Part shown: positions 55,929-63,691 of the stretch, piece after piece
Numbering within the stretch: position 1 is the stretch's first letter
How the letters are laid out: every line of letters begins with the position of its first letter
Assembly: GCF_036227265.1 (NCBI RefSeq)
Contig: NZ_CP109446.1
Span: 372,001 to 436,000 of the forward strand
Direction of reading: 5' to 3'
Source: Streptomyces sp. NBC_01476
GTDB lineage: Bacteria > Actinomycetota > Actinomycetes > Streptomycetales > Streptomycetaceae
Length of the DNA stretch: 64,000 nucleotides
Notes under the pieces: generated by a model
What the model was told of the DNA's origin: nothing
The model's input: only the letters and a program-made list of their open reading frames with translations
Databases searched by the model: none
Program-made: the position numbers and the translations under genes

Positions 55929-56438
55929 ATGAACCAGTCGGCGGACATGCCCTCCGGGAACGGTATGCCGGTGGGCGGCACCTTCGTGCCGGCCGACTTC
56001 GAAGTGCCCGACGGATTCATCAAGGGGAAGTTCCGCCTGGTCCCCCTCGGCCCCGAACACAACGAACGCGACTACCGGGCCTGGACCACAAGCATGGAAC
56101 ACATCCGGCGTACCCCCGGTTTCGAGAAGTACAGCTGGCCGACTTCCATGACCATCGACGAGAACATGGGTGATCTCGTCCAGCACGCCGCCGACTTCCG
56201 CACGCGCGCGGGATTCACGTACTCCGTGATGAGCGAGGACGACGACGTGATCGGCTGTGTGTACATCTACCCTGCCGGCCGGCCCGGGCACGCTGTCGTC
56301 CGCTCCTGGGTGCGCAAGGACTACGCCCATCTGGATGCTCCGCTCTACCACGTCATCGACACCTGGCTGCGGCGTACCTGGCCTTTCGCCGGATTCAGCT
56401 ACGCACCTCGCTCGAAGCAGTACGAGTTCGCCAACTGA
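55929..56438 (+). CDS. GNAT-family N-acetyltransferase-like protein
   Basis: 169 residues. The GNAT-type pattern is present: FRLVPLGPEHNERDYRAWTT at the start, then HAADFRTRAGFTYSVMSEDD, VIGCVYIYPAGRPGHAVVRS, and WLRRTWPFAGFSYAPRSKQY. The acetyl-CoA-binding RxxGxG/A loop is not obvious, so activity is unproven. The ATG at 55929 has GGTGACAACGG upstream, not a strong ribosome site. It follows the XRE gene by 142 bases and could acetylate a product of the adjacent arginine-oxidase-like pathway or act as self-protection, which is speculation. Confidence 0.7.
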   Translation: MNQSADMPSGNGMPVGGTFVPADFEVPDGFIKGKFRLVPLGPEHNERDYRAWTTSMEHIRRTPGFEKYSWPTSMTIDENMGDLVQHAADFRTRAGFTYSVMSEDDDVIGCVYIYPAGRPGHAVVRSWVRKDYAHLDAPLYHVIDTWLRRTWPFAGFSYAPRSKQYEFAN

Positions 56439-56442
56439 CCAG

Positions 56443-56635
56443 ATCGTCGCCGCCGGTCGAAGTCGAGGTGCCCGCGCGCCGCTTCGAGGATCTTCTCCGG
56501 TTCCCGGACATCGGCGTGGACGTAGGAGATGCGTTCTCCCTCGTCGGTGGCCGTCAATCCCTCGTAGTGCGTGCGGACCTCCGCTTCGATGCCGGCGAAC
56601 TGGTCGATATCGGTCGTTGCCAGGTACGTGGCGAT
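56443..56635 (-). pseudogene. SAM-dependent methyltransferase (DUF574 type), internal fragment
   Basis: Read leftward, this frame gives IATYLATTDIDQFAGIEAEV, RTHYEGLTATDEGERISYVH and ADVREPEKILEAARGHLDFD. The last part is the ADxRDPxxIL...LDF motif of streptomycete DUF574 methyltransferases. The preceding SAM-binding region and the following catalytic C terminus are missing. The remaining bases of the 354-base gap before 56793 show no gene. Confidence 0.65.
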
Positions 56636-56792
56636 TCCGGTTGGGCCGGGCCGCCGGGTCGAAGCGACGGTTGCTACGGGGGTCGCTGACGGGACCGCAT
56701 TCGACCGGCCGTGGCGAGCCGGCAGGGGAGATCCCGCCCGACCAGCGACCGCGGGACGTTCGGCATGTCGTGCGGGCGCGCGCGGGGCGGTG

Positions 56793-57134
56793 TCACCGGG
56801 TGAGGAAGACCGTGGCGCCGAGCGCGCTGAGCGCCAGGCCGACGCCGGCCACCGCGGTTCCTACGCAGCGCCTTCTGAGGTGCCGGTAGCGTTCGCCGTA
56901 CTCCTCGCGGAGTTCCGCCGCCCGATCGCCGATCCGGTGCAGCGTCGCACGTGAGAGGGCCAGCCGGTCGGCGAGGTAGACCCGCTCGACCTCCTCGCGC
57001 TGCGCGGTGGTGAGCCACGGCAGATGCGCGGTGAAGCGGGCCGCCTGCCGGCGCCCTTCCTCGACCTCCGCGCTCCACAGCAGATAGCTCTCGATCTGAT
57101 CGAGCCCACGGTCGTCGTTCCCATCTGTGCGCAC
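56793..57134 (-). CDS. conserved hypothetical protein with C-terminal membrane helix
   Basis: 113 residues starting at a GTG at 57132-57134. The body is charged and helical (NDDRGLDQIESYLLWSAEVE, EGRRQAARFTAHLPWLTTAQ), and the C-terminal 20 residues form a hydrophobic helix (VAGVGLALSALGATVFLTR). It looks like a tail-anchored membrane protein. It lies 25 bases after the ctaD gene on the same strand and is probably co-transcribed, so an accessory role with this second oxidase subunit is possible. I recall similar proteins beside extra ctaD copies in streptomycetes. Confidence 0.75.
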   Translation of the reverse strand: MRTDGNDDRGLDQIESYLLWSAEVEEGRRQAARFTAHLPWLTTAQREEVERVYLADRLALSRATLHRIGDRAAELREEYGERYRHLRRRCVGTAVAGVGLALSALGATVFLTR

Positions 57135-57159
57135 GAGTCACCCCGGTTCGCTGCGGCCG

Positions 57160-58890
57160 CTACTTGTGTTTGTCCCCCGGCGCCACGGTGACCGACTTGT
57201 CAGGGCGGTTGGTGCGCTCTTCGAGCGCCGAGACACCGGGGTGGTGCAGGTCGAACGCCGGGGATTCGGAGCGGATCCGCGGCAGGGTGAGGAAGTTGTG
57301 CCGCGGCGGCGGGCAGGAGGTCGCCCACTCCAGCGAACGGCCGTAACCCCACGGGTCGTCGACCTCGACCTTCTTGCCGTACTTCGCCGTCTTCCACACG
57401 TTGTAGAGGAACGGCAGCATGGACAGGCCGAGCAGGAACGAGCTGATCGTCGAGACGGTGTTCAGCGTGGTGAACCCGTCAGCGGCCAGATAGTCCGCGT
57501 ACCGGCGGGGCATGCCCTCCGCGCCCAGCCAGTGCTGGACCAGGAAGGTGCCGTGGAAGCCGAAGAAGAGCGTCCAGAAGGTGATCTTGCCGAGCCGCTC
57601 GTCCAGCAGTTTCCCGGTCATCTTCGGCCACCAGAAGTGGAAGCCGGCGAACATCGTGAAGACCACAGTGCCGAAGACCACGTAGTGGAAGTGCGCCACC
57701 ACGAAGTACGAGTCGGAGACGTGGAAGTCCAGCGGCGGCGCGGCCAGGATGACACCGGTCAGACCACCGAAGAGGAACGTGACGAGGAAGCCGAGTGTCC
57801 ACAGCATCGGCGTCTCGAACGACAGCGATCCCCGCCACATCGTGCCGATCCAGTTGAAGAACTTCACCCCGGTGGGCACCGCGATCAAAAAGGTCATGAA
57901 GGAGAAGAACGGCAGCAGCACCGCGCCCGTGACGAACATGTGGTGCGCCCACACGGTCACCGACAGACCGGCGATGGAGATCGTCGCCGCGACCAGCCCG
58001 ACATAGCCGAAGATCGGCTTACGCGCGAAGACCGGGATCACTTCGGAGGCGATCCCGAAGAACGGCAGCGCGATGATGTACACCTCCGGATGGCCGAAGA
58101 ACCAGAAGAGGTGCTGCCACAACAGCGGTCCCCCGTTCGCGGCTTCGAAGATGTGCGCGCCGAACTTCCGGTCGGCCTCCAGGCAGAGCAGGGAAGCCGC
58201 CAGGACGGGAAAGGCGAAGAGCACCAGGACCGAGGTGAGCAGCACGTTCCAGGTGAAGATCGGCATCCGGAACATCGTCATGCCGGGGGCGCGCATGCAG
58301 ATGATCGTGGTGATGAAGTTGACCGCGCCGAGGATGGTGCCGAAGCCGGAGAACGCCAGGCCCATGATCCACAGGTCGCTGCCGACACCGGGCGAGCGTA
58401 CGGCGTCGGAGAGCGGGGAGTAGGCGGTCCAGCCGAAGTCGGCGGCGCCCTGCGGAGTCAGGAAGCCGCCGACCGCGATCAGCGAGCCGAACAGGTAGAG
58501 CCAGTAGGCCAGCATGTTCAGCCGCGGGAAGGCGACATCGGGCGCGCCGATCTGCAGTGGCATGATCCAGTTGGTGAAGCCGGCGAAGAGCGGGGTCGCG
58601 AACATCAGCAGCATCACGGTGCCGTGCATCGTGAACGCCTGGTTGTACTGCTCGTTCGACAGGACTTGGCTGCCCGGCCTGGCGAGTTCGGCGCGCATCA
58701 GCAGCGCCATGATGCCGCCGAGCAGAAAGAACACGAAGGACGTGCAGAGATAGAGCGAGCCAATGATCTTGTGATCCGTTGAACTCGCCCAGCTCACAAA
58801 GATGCTGCCCGGGCGCCTGCGTTCGGCCGGCAGCGCGTCCTCGTACGAGTCGTCGAGTTCGACCGCACCCGCGGTACCGCCACTTGTCAC
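57160..58890 (-). CDS. ctaD: cytochrome c oxidase subunit I (aa3 type), isolated copy
   Basis: 576 residues with the full set of ligands: His89 in FTMHGTVM (heme a), HPEVY at 267-271 (CuB His and the cross-linked Tyr), His316-His317 in VWAHHMF (CuB), and His400 and His402 in VVAHFHYV (heme a3 and heme a). Twelve membrane helices are expected. It is a terminal oxidase subunit that reduces O2. No ctaC, ctaE, ctaF or qcrCAB genes are nearby, so it must join subunits encoded elsewhere; streptomycetes often have such an additional ctaD. The GTG at 58888-58890 has AAGGAG upstream. The downstream partner is a tail-anchored hypothetical protein. Confidence 0.93.
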   Translation of the reverse strand: MTSGGTAGAVELDDSYEDALPAERRRPGSIFVSWASSTDHKIIGSLYLCTSFVFFLLGGIMALLMRAELARPGSQVLSNEQYNQAFTMHGTVMLLMFATPLFAGFTNWIMPLQIGAPDVAFPRLNMLAYWLYLFGSLIAVGGFLTPQGAADFGWTAYSPLSDAVRSPGVGSDLWIMGLAFSGFGTILGAVNFITTIICMRAPGMTMFRMPIFTWNVLLTSVLVLFAFPVLAASLLCLEADRKFGAHIFEAANGGPLLWQHLFWFFGHPEVYIIALPFFGIASEVIPVFARKPIFGYVGLVAATISIAGLSVTVWAHHMFVTGAVLLPFFSFMTFLIAVPTGVKFFNWIGTMWRGSLSFETPMLWTLGFLVTFLFGGLTGVILAAPPLDFHVSDSYFVVAHFHYVVFGTVVFTMFAGFHFWWPKMTGKLLDERLGKITFWTLFFGFHGTFLVQHWLGAEGMPRRYADYLAADGFTTLNTVSTISSFLLGLSMLPFLYNVWKTAKYGKKVEVDDPWGYGRSLEWATSCPPPRHNFLTLPRIRSESPAFDLHHPGVSALEERTNRPDKSVTVAPGDKHK

Positions 58891-59085
58891 GACAACACTC
58901 CTTCGGTCGGCGCCCCATTGGCCTTGGAAGCAGAATGTCGTCGCGGCTCCGGCTGATACGTCGGCCCCGCCGACGCGTCAGCCGATCGGAGCAATTGGCG
59001 CCCGCACATGAGCCGCCGGACGCGAAGAAAGGGCGTCGCTCGCGGCGCGTTCACGGTTTACGCGCGCCGCCTTGGCACCCTGTGC

Positions 59086-60141
59086 TCAGATCACGGGTAC
59101 GGGGTGGTGTTCGATACGCCGGGGGTCGCCGCCGAGGCTCGCTGCCAGACCCGCCGCGCTCGTGTCGTGGGGTGTGCCGAGGACGACGGCGCTCGCCCGT
59201 TCCAGCCGGTCGTACTGCTCATCGGTGAGAGGGACTTCGAGTGCGCCGAGGTACTCGCCGAGTTGGGCGGTGGTGCGCGGCCCGATGACCGGGACGAGGG
59301 CGGTGGCGGCGCGCGCGGCGCGGCGACGCAGCCATGCCATCGACACCTGGCCGGCACCGGCCCCGGTCTCCTCGGCGACGGCAAGGACGGCGTCGACGAC
59401 CGCGGTCTTGCGTTCGCCGTCCTCGGTGTGGACCCCGCCGCCCCACCTGCTGAGACGCCCCTCGTCGCCGTGGCGGTACTTGCCGGTCAGCAGGCCGCCG
59501 GCCAGTGGTGCGTAGAGCGCGGCGCCGAGACCGAACGCCTCGGCCATGGGCAGCAGTTCGCGCTCCGCGGTGCGGTCGGCGAGGCTGTACTCGGTCTGCA
59601 CGCCGATGACCGACGCCCGCCCGCGCAGATCGGCCACGGTCGCGGCGGTCGCCACCCGCCAGGCGGGGAAGTTGGACAGACCCCCGTAATGGATCTTTCC
59701 GGCCCTGACCAGGTCGTCGAAGGCCGCGACGATCTCGTCCACGGGGGTGAGCGTGTCGGGCAGATGCGCCCAGTACACGTCGACGTAGTCGGTCCGCAGC
59801 CGCTTCAGGCTCGCCTCCAGCGAGCGGACCATCACCTTGCGGCTGTTCCCGGTCTCGCCGATGCGGGTGTGGTCGCCGCTCCCCCGGGTGTATTTGGTCG
59901 CCACGACGAAGTGGTCCCGGTCGGCGCCCAGCAACTCCCCGAGCACCGTCTCGGCTTCCCCGCGCTGGTAATGGTCGGCGCTGTCGACGAAGGTGCCGCC
60001 CGCTTCCGCGAAGGTGTCGAAGATCGCCCTGGCTTCCGTACGGTCCGCGCCGGCGCCGGGCGTGGTGGAGAAGTTGGCGGTGCCCAGCGCGTACTCGGAC
60101 ACGCGCAGGCCGGTACGCCGGCCGAACGTCATGTGCTGCAT
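59086..60141 (-). CDS. aldo/keto reductase
   Basis: 351 residues. The catalytic tetrad is visible: Asp53 and Tyr58 in FVDSADHYQRG, Lys83 in VVATKYTRG and His126 in VYWAHLPD. The (beta/alpha)8 pattern continues through GGLSNFPAWRV, VQTEYSLADRTAERELLPMA and PVIGPRTTAQLGEYLGAL. NADPH-dependent reduction of an aldehyde or ketone is expected; substrate unknown. The ATG at 60139-60141 was chosen. It is divergent from a TetR gene across a region with two palindromic operators, so it is probably induced by a ligand of that regulator. Confidence 0.9.
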   Translation of the reverse strand: MQHMTFGRRTGLRVSEYALGTANFSTTPGAGADRTEARAIFDTFAEAGGTFVDSADHYQRGEAETVLGELLGADRDHFVVATKYTRGSGDHTRIGETGNSRKVMVRSLEASLKRLRTDYVDVYWAHLPDTLTPVDEIVAAFDDLVRAGKIHYGGLSNFPAWRVATAATVADLRGRASVIGVQTEYSLADRTAERELLPMAEAFGLGAALYAPLAGGLLTGKYRHGDEGRLSRWGGGVHTEDGERKTAVVDAVLAVAEETGAGAGQVSMAWLRRRAARAATALVPVIGPRTTAQLGEYLGALEVPLTDEQYDRLERASAVVLGTPHDTSAAGLAASLGGDPRRIEHHPVPVI

Positions 60142-60238
60142 CGTCTCGGTCCTCAGGAGGGTGTCGGGGGCGGCAGAAGCAGGGTGCGAGCGGCGTCGTG
60201 GGGTGCGGTGACACCGGCCGGGCTCTTCCGCCGGAAAC

Positions 60239-60278
60239 CGGAATATAATTCCGCCAAGCATAGCGGAATCTGATTCCG
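60239..60278. promoter_or_regulatory. two CGGAAT-N3-ATTCCG operators
   Basis: CGGAATATAATTCCG (60239-60253) and CGGAATCTGATTCCG (60264-60278) are two perfect 6-3-6 palindromes 25 bases apart between the aldo/keto reductase and TetR genes. Spacing and sequence identity make this an excellent candidate binding site for the TetR protein encoded at 60315. Confidence 0.8.
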
Positions 60279-60314
60279 GTAAGCTTCGAGGAGGGACGAG
60301 GGAGCGCAGCGCCG

Positions 60315-60968
60315 GTGGACCGACCGGCATCCGGCAGGAGGAACAAGCCATTGGACAGCCATTCCGCGCACGGTGGCCCGCCACCACGGACGGCGGCCGG
60401 CAAGCCGCTGCGCGCGCACGCCCTGCGCAACCGCGATGCCCTGCTGGCAGCGGCGCGGGAGGCGTTCGACGCCGGGCGGCCGGACATCCGCATCGAGGAG
60501 ATCGCCCGCCGCGCGGGGGTCGGGGTGGGCACGCTCTACCGCCACTTCGAGACCCGCGAGGCCATCGTCGAGGCCGTCTACCGGCAGCGGGTGGAGGACC
60601 TGTGCGCGGCGGCACCACGGCTGCTGGAGACCGTCACCCCTTACGAGGCGCTGCGGGAGTTCCTGGGGCAGCTCATCGCCCACTCGGCGGCCAGCCAGGG
60701 AATGGCCGTCGCCCTGCAGAACGTCATGAACACCGGCTCACCGGTCTTCGCCAGGGGCCGGGCGGCCATGACCGAGGCCATCGCCTTGATCATGGCCGCC
60801 GCGGTCGAGGCCGGCGCCCTCCGCGCCGACGTCGCCCCGGCAACGGTCTTCCGGGCGATGGGCGGCATCTGCACGTCGCACGACCAGCCCGACTGGGAAG
60901 AAGGCGCGCACGCGGTGGTCCGGCTGCTCCTCGACGGACTGCGGCCCGGCGCGGCCGGCGCGCCCTGA
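60315..60968 (+). CDS. TetR-family transcriptional regulator
   Basis: About 217 residues from the GTG at 60315; a TTG at 60351 would give 205. The DNA-binding domain has LRNRDALLAAAREAFDAGRP, then IEEIARRAGVGVGTLYRHFE and TREAIVEAVYRQRVEDL. The C-terminal domain has SAASQGMAVALQNVMNTGSP and AALRADVAPATVFRAMGGI-type sequence, close to the group that often controls aldo/keto reductases or short-chain dehydrogenases. The strong double palindrome upstream supports autoregulation and control of the divergent reductase. Ligand unknown. Confidence 0.88.
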   Translation: MDRPASGRRNKPLDSHSAHGGPPPRTAAGKPLRAHALRNRDALLAAAREAFDAGRPDIRIEEIARRAGVGVGTLYRHFETREAIVEAVYRQRVEDLCAAAPRLLETVTPYEALREFLGQLIAHSAASQGMAVALQNVMNTGSPVFARGRAAMTEAIALIMAAAVEAGALRADVAPATVFRAMGGICTSHDQPDWEEGAHAVVRLLLDGLRPGAAGAP

Positions 60969-61047
60969 GCGCCCTGAGCGCCCCGAGCACCCCGAGCACT
61001 CGCGCCCCGTACCGGATCCGCCGGGCCGGCCGGTGGGAGCGGGAAGG

Positions 61048-62229
61048 TCAGCGGGGCGAGCGTTGGATCAGTTCGTACGTGGCCGAGGTGGCCTCGCCGA
61101 CAAGGAGTTCGTAGCTGCCCACGGACCAGAACCGGCCGGTGCGGCCGATGGGTGCCAGATCCTGGACGGTGTAGGACTGCGTCACGCCGCCGGGGACGGT
61201 GTCTCCCACGGCCGACGTCCAGACTCCGCCGCGGTGGCGCCAGTAGACCGCGGGGCCCTCGAAGCCGGCCGGGTCGCCCGAGACCCAGACCGTACCCCTG
61301 CCGTCGCCGCTGATCTCGCCGGAGACCAGGCCGGTCAGGGGGCCGGTGACGTCCTTCCAGGTGCGGCCGTTCCAGTGCAGGACGCGGGTCTGCGGCGGGT
61401 TGTCCTCGTCGGCCTGGGTGACCGCGGCGGCCCAGACGCTGCGGGCCGATTCGCGGTAGACGTCGGACAGGATGAGCTTGCTCCCGGCGGGAGAGACGTC
61501 CTTCCATGCGTGGCCGTTCCAGTGCAGGGCCACCGACCGGCCTCCCGGCACGTCGCCGGACTCTCCCACCGCCCAGGCGTCGGTGGCGCTGTGCGCCTCG
61601 ATCGAGGTGATGAAGACGCCGCTTCCCAGGGCCGTGCGCTGCCAGGTGCCACCGGAGTACGTGGCGATGCTGGTGTCGTTCACCACCCACAGCCGGCCGG
61701 GCACCGCGGCGATCTTGGCGAATCCGTAGATCTGCTCGGGCGGCAGCTCCGGGAGGGCGACGGCCGTCCAGCTTCTGCCGTCGTAGTGGGCCAGCGTCTC
61801 GCGGGTCTGACTCCAGCCGTAGGCCCATACGTCGTGCGCCGACGCCGCGGTGACGGCGTGCCAGACACCGGTCGCCGGCACCCCCGGGGTGGGCTGCCGC
61901 CGCCACGCGGTGCCGTCCCAGTGCAGGATGACGCCGCTGGTGACCCCGCCCACGGTCTGGTTCCCGACCGCCCATGCGGCGTCCGCACCGGCCGTCGCCA
62001 CCTCGAACAGGAAGGCGGAGCTGGACAGTTTCCCCGCCTGGACGGTGTGCCACGCGGGGCCGGCGGCCGGAACCGCCTGGTGGCGGGCCGTGGCGGCTCC
62101 CGGTGCCGCGACCGCGGCCGGACCGGCGGTCGCGGAGGTCGCGGTGGTCGCGGTGGTCGCGGTGATCACCGCGGTCGCGGTCATGACTGCCGCGACGCAT
62201 AACGTGGAGAGGTAGGTGCCGGATCTCAT
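61048..62229 (-). CDS. secreted beta-propeller-type protein
   Basis: 393 residues. A signal peptide (YLSTLCVAAVMTATAVITAT) is followed by an Ala/Thr-rich linker and about six repeats of 45-60 residues, each with a turn such as DAAWAVG, DVWAYGW, DAWAVGES or SVWAAAV and a strand such as ILHWDGTAWRR, ALHWNGHAWKD or VLHWNGRTWKD. That is the signature of secreted WD/NHL-like propellers common in streptomycetes with unknown role. The ATG at 62227-62229 has GGGGGA 7 bases upstream. It sits where a DUF1772 gene has been cut off. No catalytic motif is visible. Confidence 0.8.
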   Translation of the reverse strand: MRSGTYLSTLCVAAVMTATAVITATTATTATSATAGPAAVAAPGAATARHQAVPAAGPAWHTVQAGKLSSSAFLFEVATAGADAAWAVGNQTVGGVTSGVILHWDGTAWRRQPTPGVPATGVWHAVTAASAHDVWAYGWSQTRETLAHYDGRSWTAVALPELPPEQIYGFAKIAAVPGRLWVVNDTSIATYSGGTWQRTALGSGVFITSIEAHSATDAWAVGESGDVPGGRSVALHWNGHAWKDVSPAGSKLILSDVYRESARSVWAAAVTQADEDNPPQTRVLHWNGRTWKDVTGPLTGLVSGEISGDGRGTVWVSGDPAGFEGPAVYWRHRGGVWTSAVGDTVPGGVTQSYTVQDLAPIGRTGRFWSVGSYELLVGEATSATYELIQRSPR

Positions 62230-62332
62230 CGTGGGTCCCCCTTCTTGACGGGCGGGGCGACGCGATCCCGCGCTCCGCCCGCGGCTGGTCCTGCCCGTTG
62301 GACCCGCCGCCGGGCGGAACGGTTGTGCGGGC

Positions 62333-62437
62333 GACGGTGACGGAGCGCTGGACGGGCGCGCAGAAGACATCGGTGCCGTAGACGACTCCCGTGCTCATGA
62401 TCGCCAGGAGCGCCGCGAGGTGCGCGAGCAGTGTCAT
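62333..62437 (-). pseudogene. DUF1772-type membrane protein, N-terminal fragment
   Basis: The ATG at 62435-62437 overlaps the stop of the SnoaL-like gene and opens a frame reading TLLAHLAALLAIMSTGVVYG then TDVFCAPVQRSVTVA. That is the first helix of DUF1772 membrane proteins; the rest of the ~150-residue protein is lost after about residue 35 and the following sequence is not membrane-like. The breakpoint is near 62335, just before the propeller gene's upstream region. Confidence 0.65.
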
Positions 62438-62862
62438 GCCCGGGCCTCGGGACCGCCGAGCGGCGGCAGGGCGCCGACCTGCTGGAAGACCTGCATCAGG
62501 TTCAGCTCGTCCCAGTGCTCGACGAACATGCCGTCCTTGACGCGCCAGATGTCGATGCTGCGCATCTCGACGGACGCGCCGCTGGCGGGAATGCCCAGGA
62601 GGTCCCCGGTGTGGGTGCCGCGGTACGTGAAGCGGCCCACGACGCGGTCACCGGAGACGATCAGGTCTTCCATCGTGACGCTCACGTCGGGCAGGCCGGT
62701 GTAGAACGCGGTCCAGAACTGGCGGTTGGCCTCGCGTCCGTCGCTGACGAAGTCGTTGTGGTTGATGTAGGCCTCAGCGACGAAGCGGTCCACCAGGTCC
62801 GGGTTGTGGGTGTTGCCCATCTCGACGAAGAGGTCGGCGAGGCGGCGTTCGGGGGTGGTCAT
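62434..62862 (-). CDS. SnoaL-like / NTF2-family protein (ester-cyclase type)
   Basis: 142 residues. It starts MTTPERRLADLFVEMGNTHN and contains DRFVAEAYINHNDFVSDGRE, FYTGLPDVSVTMEDLIVSGD, RVVGRFTYRGTHTGDLLGIP and FVEHWDELNLMQVFQQVGAL. This is the SnoaL-like polyketide-cyclase/ester-cyclase pattern. Such small proteins cyclise, isomerise or hydrolyse small molecules. The ATG at 62860-62862 was chosen over an upstream in-frame start. It is divergent from a TetR gene across a large palindrome, so it is almost certainly controlled by that regulator. Its stop overlaps the start of the truncated DUF1772 frame. Confidence 0.85.
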   Translation of the reverse strand: MTTPERRLADLFVEMGNTHNPDLVDRFVAEAYINHNDFVSDGREANRQFWTAFYTGLPDVSVTMEDLIVSGDRVVGRFTYRGTHTGDLLGIPASGASVEMRSIDIWRVKDGMFVEHWDELNLMQVFQQVGALPPLGGPEARA

Positions 62863-62879
62863 GTCGGTGTCCTTACGGT

Positions 62880-62911
62880 GGTTAGCGTTGCTAGCACTAG
62901 CAACGCTAACC
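62880..62911. promoter_or_regulatory. perfect 32-bp palindrome, TetR operator candidate
   Basis: Two 15-bp arms (62880-62894, GGTTAGCGTTGCTAG, and 62897-62911, its exact complement) surround a 2-base centre. It lies 18 bases before the SnoaL-like start and 58 before the TetR start. The inner CTAG and the GCGTTGCTAG half-sites recur in part at 62938-62954. Confidence 0.85.
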
Positions 62912-62937
62912 CTTAGCCATGCTTCCGTCAATAGCGA

Positions 62938-62954
62938 CGCTAGCCGTTCTAGCG
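62938..62954. promoter_or_regulatory. second, weaker CGCTAG inverted repeat
   Basis: CGCTAG (62938-62943) and CTAGCG (62949-62954) with a 5-base centre lie 16 bases before the TetR start. They share the CTAG core of the large palindrome and may be a secondary binding site covering the regulator's own promoter. Confidence 0.55.
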
Positions 62955-62969
62955 GTGATACTGTCAGGT

Positions 62970-63551
62970 ATGGCTATCGAGGACCGCCGGCAACGCGAGC
63001 GCACCGCCCGTCGCCGGCTCATCACGGCGACGGCGCGCACCCTGGCAGAGAGCGAAGGCTGGGACGCGGTCACCACGCGCAGGCTGTCCGCCGCGATCGA
63101 GTACAGCCAGCCGGTGCTCTACAAGCACTTCGGGTCGATGGAGGACATCGTCGAAGCCGTCGCGGTGGAGGGCTTCGGCGAACTCGCCGAGACGCTGCGC
63201 GCGGCTCGTCTCGGGAGTGCCACGCCCGCCGACGAGCTCGGCCGGGTCGCTGCCGCCTTCAGCGGCTTCGCCGCCGAGAACCCCGCGCTCTACGACGCGA
63301 TGTTCACACGGCCCACGCACCTGCGCTTCGGCGCGGAGGACACCCCGGCGCCGCTGGCCCAGGCATTCGGCGAACTGCGCGAGGCAGTCGCCACCATTCC
63401 GGCCGCACGCGACATCGACACCCTCACCGAGGTCCTCTGGGCGGCGCTGCACGGACTGGTCATGCTCGGCCGCGACGACCGGCTGCGCCCCGGGCACAAC
63501 GCCGACCGCATCAAGGTCCTGCTCGCCCAGTTCCGCACCGCGGAGTCCTGA
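62970..63551 (+). CDS. TetR-family transcriptional regulator (WHG-type C-terminal domain)
   Basis: 193 residues from the ATG at 62970. The HTH has RRLITATARTLAESEGWDAV, TTRRLSAAIEYSQPVLYKHF and GSMEDIVEAVAVEGFGEL. The C-terminal half has ELGRVAAAFSGFAAENPALY and DIDTLTEVLWAALHGLVMLG, the WHG-type TetR C-terminal pattern. It is divergent from a SnoaL-like gene, and an exact 32-bp palindrome plus a secondary inverted repeat lie between them. Repression of the SnoaL-like gene and itself is expected. An upstream ATG at 62919 would add an unlikely hydrophobic extension. Confidence 0.88.
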   Translation: MAIEDRRQRERTARRRLITATARTLAESEGWDAVTTRRLSAAIEYSQPVLYKHFGSMEDIVEAVAVEGFGELAETLRAARLGSATPADELGRVAAAFSGFAAENPALYDAMFTRPTHLRFGAEDTPAPLAQAFGELREAVATIPAARDIDTLTEVLWAALHGLVMLGRDDRLRPGHNADRIKVLLAQFRTAES

Positions 63552-63691
63552 AGTGGCCGCGTCACCCCGAGGTGACCCCGAAGCGACAGGCGGCGGCGCT
63601 CACACCGTCCGGGCCTCCGGAAACGCCGCAAGCCTTCGTACCGGAGCCGCACCTGAGGGCTCAGCCCCGGCGAACATCCATGGTCACCGCG

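Noticed and set aside
57127..58782. Plus-strand frame opposite ctaD
   Set aside because: Highly charged random-like translation with no domain. The minus-strand cytochrome oxidase has every ligand.
60959..61000. Imperfect 9-bp repeats at the end of the TetR gene, considered as CRISPR-like or regulatory
   Set aside because: Only a few degenerate units with no spacers; it is simple-sequence drift at a gene end.
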